Of a stretch of 64,000 bases of DNA, positions 60,460 to 64,000 are shown piece by piece. Each line of letters opens with the position of its first letter. Within the stretch, counting starts at the first letter, position 1. The notes beneath the pieces were generated by a model, which saw nothing but the letters and a program-made list of their open reading frames with translations, was not told the DNA's origin and made no database searches. Both the position numbers and the translations under genes were made by a program. Source of the DNA: Rotaria socialis (taxonomy: Eukaryota > Rotifera > Eurotatoria > Philodinida > Philodinidae); contig CAJNYU010003280.1 of NCBI GenBank assembly GCA_905331475.1, forward strand, positions 1 to 64,000, read 5' to 3'.

Positions 60460-61552
60460 CTATTATTGCGTTTCTTTTCCTGTGCGAGTAATTTATTTTG
60501 ATAAATGTCTGATTCACTTGACACTAATATGTTGAACAACTATTTAATTTAGCTGCATCTAAATTGCTTGGTCTACGTTTTTTCTTTCTTTGATATTCAA
60601 GTTTTACCTTATAAAATGGATAGCTACATTGTTAGCAACCACATGCCATTGACCAAAATTTCAATTATTATATGCAAATATGTTAAATTAGATCAATGTT
60701 TGAGAATGGATATTGATGATACTTATAGACAATCTAATCCATTGCAGTTCTCGAGGAGTCATCCATATAAAATGACTTGCATATTACTATTTGCTCATCT
60801 GCTTTGTTCATTTTGAATTAATTCACTTGAGAATGAACAGCCTATTTTCGTTACAGATTTCTTCAAAATATTCTCGAAGACGAGCCAGATTTATTTCCAA
60901 TGTTAGTCTTTTTAATGTTTTCTACCGTTGTAAACGGTTCCTTCGATTGAATTGTAATTACTTATTTTTTACGTGCTATGAATAGAAATCGTCTATATTC
61001 TATTGCTACTATAAAAACGTTACAGCAATAAAAGAAAATAATTCAATTTCTTTTACCATATTAAAATTTGATCGATTAAAGAGTTTGACTTAGCAGTAAA
61101 TTCAACTTTTATGTCTTGATTACATCCAAAAATATGTTTTATTGACCTAGTCGAGGGCTGACATTTCAGATGTTATTTGTTTCTGATCCCGGTGACCTTG
61201 TCTGGTCATATTTTCCTATTGCGATACCAAATACACTCCGGGTAATAATTGATTTGACCAATATCAAAGAAATTATCATTTCTGTTCTTTATTATTATTA
61301 TTATTATTATTATTGTTATTAGCTGATTTGATATTTACTGAGAAAAAAAAGTAAACAAATAATGACAAAAAAAAGAATTGCAGAGCATATACATATATTA
61401 CCAGATAGATACGACGGAATGTGAGCTTTACGTATACTAATACAATTACAAAAAAAAATGAACATAAAAATAAGATATGGAGAAAAATAACGAGAGATTC
61501 GCTGATTTTTTTTGTCCATGAGAATGAGAAATATAATCGCCTTAAAAATAAA
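60460..61552. other. Intergenic AT-rich region
   Basis: No supportable gene. Contains the (TTA)n repeat listed next. The open frame 60568-60816 (plus) shows no recognisable motif. Confidence 0.4.
61290..61320. repeat. (TTA)n repeat
   Basis: About nine ATT units with one interruption. Confidence 0.85.
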
Positions 61553-63125
61553 TTAAATCGGTAATTCAAATGGAACAGCTATGGCAGCTAATCGAGCTAA
61601 ACTAACTATCTGTGCAAGTTTAACTACCTAAAATGAAAGACAACACGTTTTTAACGTCGTCTTTAGAATAGTTAATTATAAAGAAAAATGATAGAAATCT
61701 TACCAATCGAGCTCCGTCGTCCAAATCATCACAAGCAAGAATTTTAAATTGACTATTGACTAGAATTGCTTTAGCATCATCAATTCGTGTTCCTAGACAA
61801 AGAACAAAGTCAATTACTATTCCATGAAAACATAGTTGTTAAAAAAACCACTATCAACATTGCAATCGCACAACTACCGGAATAGTTAATTTGAGCTCTT
61901 TGGCTGCTGCAACGAAGCCATGAGCAATAGTATCGCATCTCATAATACCCCAGAATATATTAACAAATATGGCTTGAACCTAGGTGAAATTTACAAATAG
62001 ATCAATCAGTCTATGCTTATTTGAACTCACTCTAGGATCGGCTGTAATTAATTCAAATGCATCTTCAACTTGTGCAGCTGAAGTGCCACCTGCAACATCA
62101 AGAAAATTAGCTGGACTACCACCATGTAATTTAATAATATCCATAGTGGCCATTGCTAAACCAGCACCATTGACAAGACATCCTATTTCACCGTCAAGAC
62201 CAATATAATTTTGATTTGATTCTTGTGCTTTGGCATCACGCCAATCGCTTTGAACATTTTCTTTTAGATCGAATACAGCATGTTGCCGAAATTCTGAACT
62301 ATCATCCACATTAATCCTACAATCCATACCTATGTAACAAATGTGTAAGTTCATTCGTTCATTATGCAGCTTTGAGAAACTAAAAAACATCCTCCTATTT
62401 TGATGTACCTTAGCTTCACTACGGTTAATAATTTCTAAAACCCCGAACAGTCTGTTCTGAAGTCAAGTATTGCGTTTTATTAACTACAAAAGACTTACTT
62501 GAACAAGATTAGATTATTTGAAAAATTTAACTTGACGACTCCTCATTAGCGATACCAATGAAAGTAATTCAAGAACTGACAAATCTGACTTTCGGGTAAC
62601 GCCTGGCTTCAAACAAAATATTCATTGTATTGAGGCAACTCGTTTTATTTCATCAAGTCTTAAAAAAAAGAAATTTCAATTTACTTCCATTTTTCTGCCC
62701 AACAAAAAATCATAATACTCACGAATAAGTCATTTTGACACCACCTTTAAGTCCGCTACCGAACGAACCTTTACCTCGACCACCAGCGAGAATCTGAGCT
62801 TTGACTACGAGATCGTTACTAAGTTCTGAATGAATCACATCAAAATTAAAAACAATTGAATGTACTATCTTTCAAAACAAACCATGACTTGGCGCAATTT
62901 GATAAGCTTGATCAACTGATTCAGCTACACGAATACCTACTTCTTTGAAGTAATCCCATAGAAACATACTCATGAAGTAACAAATAAGAACGTTTTGGAG
63001 TTAGAAAAATACACTGTTTTGATAGTGTAGCAAACTAGAGATAGTAATCAAGTGTTAATTAACTATTAGTTGTTTTTCTTAAACACATAACTCACTTTGA
63101 AAATACTATTTCTAATCAATGCCAT
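61553..63125 (-). pseudogene. SUCLA2: Decayed SUCLA2: ADP-forming succinyl-CoA ligase subunit beta
   Basis: Copy of the mitochondrial TCA-cycle enzyme that joins succinate and CoA. Recognisable exons in order: 63125-63096 (MALIRNSIFK, targeting peptide start); 63013-62883 (LLLHEYVSMGLLQ, then EVGIRVAESVDQAYQIA); 62825-62723 ([29 protein letters not shown]); 62329-62031 ([39 protein letters not shown]); 61979-61859 ([24 protein letters not shown]); 61792 onward ([19 protein letters not shown]); last exon ending FELPI. Damage: an extra A near 62945 shifts the frame after GLLQ; roughly 145 codons of the ATP-grasp domain between KMTYS and MDCRINVDD are absent, with about 390 bases of unrelated sequence in their place; and the exon base before the donor at 61858 is T, so splicing makes TGA. 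FWGIMRC replaces the usual FGGIMRC. A separate intact copy elsewhere is expected because the enzyme is essential. Confidence 0.85.
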
Positions 63126-64000
63126 TATATTGTCCAGTAAAAATAAGCAAGGCTACTCGAGATCAACTTAAATAAAACTAACCTTTAATTGACTTCAAGA
63201 AATTTCTTCGGCAATCAAAACTCGATTTATTCTTTTATTATTTCTCTCGCACTACTCAAACTCAATATATCAGGAATGTCGTACTCGCCGTTCTCATCGT
63301 CAATCACATATTTATACAAGAGGTCGCACAATGTCGAACATATTTATATTGAAACCGTCATTCCAAACACCAGTGTATTTTGTTCGTAAATTTTCTATTT
63401 TTCAAAATACATCCGTTCCTTTCCAGTTTGTCTGATATAGCTTCTCGAACGATGATTGAAGTTCGCAGCACTCTCATTGTTAACTACGTTTTCAAATGCA
63501 GTCACTTTTCAGTTCATCAAAATAGACGATCTTCCAAATTTTTTGTTTTTTTTGCTTATCGACTAGCCAACATCAATTAGTACGGAATGCTGCGGCTTAG
63601 TTAACATTTTTTTTTGTACATAAGCAGCTGTAGTTTGATATGGATTATGACTTTTACCCGTGTAGTTTTAATAGAAATAATTCGAAGAGATAATTTCTAT
63701 GTAGAAACTTATACAAACTGAATTTCTAGAGTTTAACAGAGATGACTAATGCCATACAGAGCTGCCCTTATCACTTTTTTGATTGTTGAACCAATCAGTT
63801 AAGTATTCATTAATAAAATGGTAATCGTATTCTTATCCTTCGATATATCTATGTTATAATTAATCAAAAAAAGACATAGTGTCTCGTTTTAGTAATCTAA
63901 TAAAATTCAAGTGATAAATCGGTTCACTATACGACTTACTTCTCGAATGTGCGTAGAATGAAACAGCTTCTATTCGAATAGTTTGTATAAAATGGATTGG
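63126..64000. other. Right-edge noncoding sequence
   Basis: Upstream of the SUCLA2 pseudogene. AT-rich, and the open frames have no recognisable motifs. Confidence 0.4.

Noticed and set aside
1-64000. CRISPR array, bacterial operon or prophage
   Set aside because: No spaced identical repeats; genes have spliceosomal introns and eukaryotic domain types throughout.

Overview
The window looks like nuclear DNA of a bdelloid rotifer (Adineta, Rotaria or a relative). This is inferred from several things together: AT-rich sequence, genes cut by many tiny GT-AG introns (about 41-70 bp), a FLYWCH/MULE transposase, a carbohydrate-active gene of non-animal type that has an intron, and G-rich telomere-like (TGTGGG) hairpins. 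No species can be named without a database search.

Layout. Positions 1-6.5 kb are accessory in character: a MULE-type transposase gene with a one-base frameshift (minus), a 15-bp minisatellite beside a broken WD40 fragment, an apparently complete type I hammerhead ribozyme on the minus strand, two G-rich/C-rich foldbacks, a decayed coding stretch, and a secreted GH43 glycosidase with a carbohydrate-binding tail (minus). This mix recalls the telomere-proximal regions described for bdelloids. From 7 to 12.2 kb lie two conserved eukaryotic genes on the minus strand: protein farnesyl/geranylgeranyltransferase alpha subunit (FNTA) and a 16-exon myotubularin-family pseudophosphatase of the MTMR10/12 type.

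Half of the window (14,186-46,180, plus strand) is one giant gene. It encodes a type I membrane protein with a signal peptide, a degenerate MAM domain, 45 canonical MAM domains, 12 LDL-receptor class A modules, Thr-rich linkers, an EGF-like module, one transmembrane helix and a short tail carrying NPAY. The MAM domains are organised hierarchically: 15 triads, some carrying an LDLa before each MAM (type B) and some not (type A), in the order AAAAAAA-B-AA-B-AA-B-B.

The 46.2-54.8 kb stretch is gene-poor and rich in simple repeats. It holds a well-formed tRNA gene with a Glu-like body but a CUA anticodon, which would read UAG. A two-exon gene at 54.8-55.8 kb encodes a protein with the GSK-3-binding motif of FRAT/GBP. 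A five-exon sterol-desaturase/fatty-acid-hydroxylase gene (minus) follows at 56.9-58.1 kb. At 61.5-63.1 kb is a decayed SUCLA2 (succinyl-CoA ligase beta) copy with a frameshift, a lost internal segment and a ruined splice junction. Some short candidate genes are listed with low confidence.

The genes do not form a pathway. The window is a mosaic of housekeeping genes, one expanded receptor-like gene and an accessory left end.
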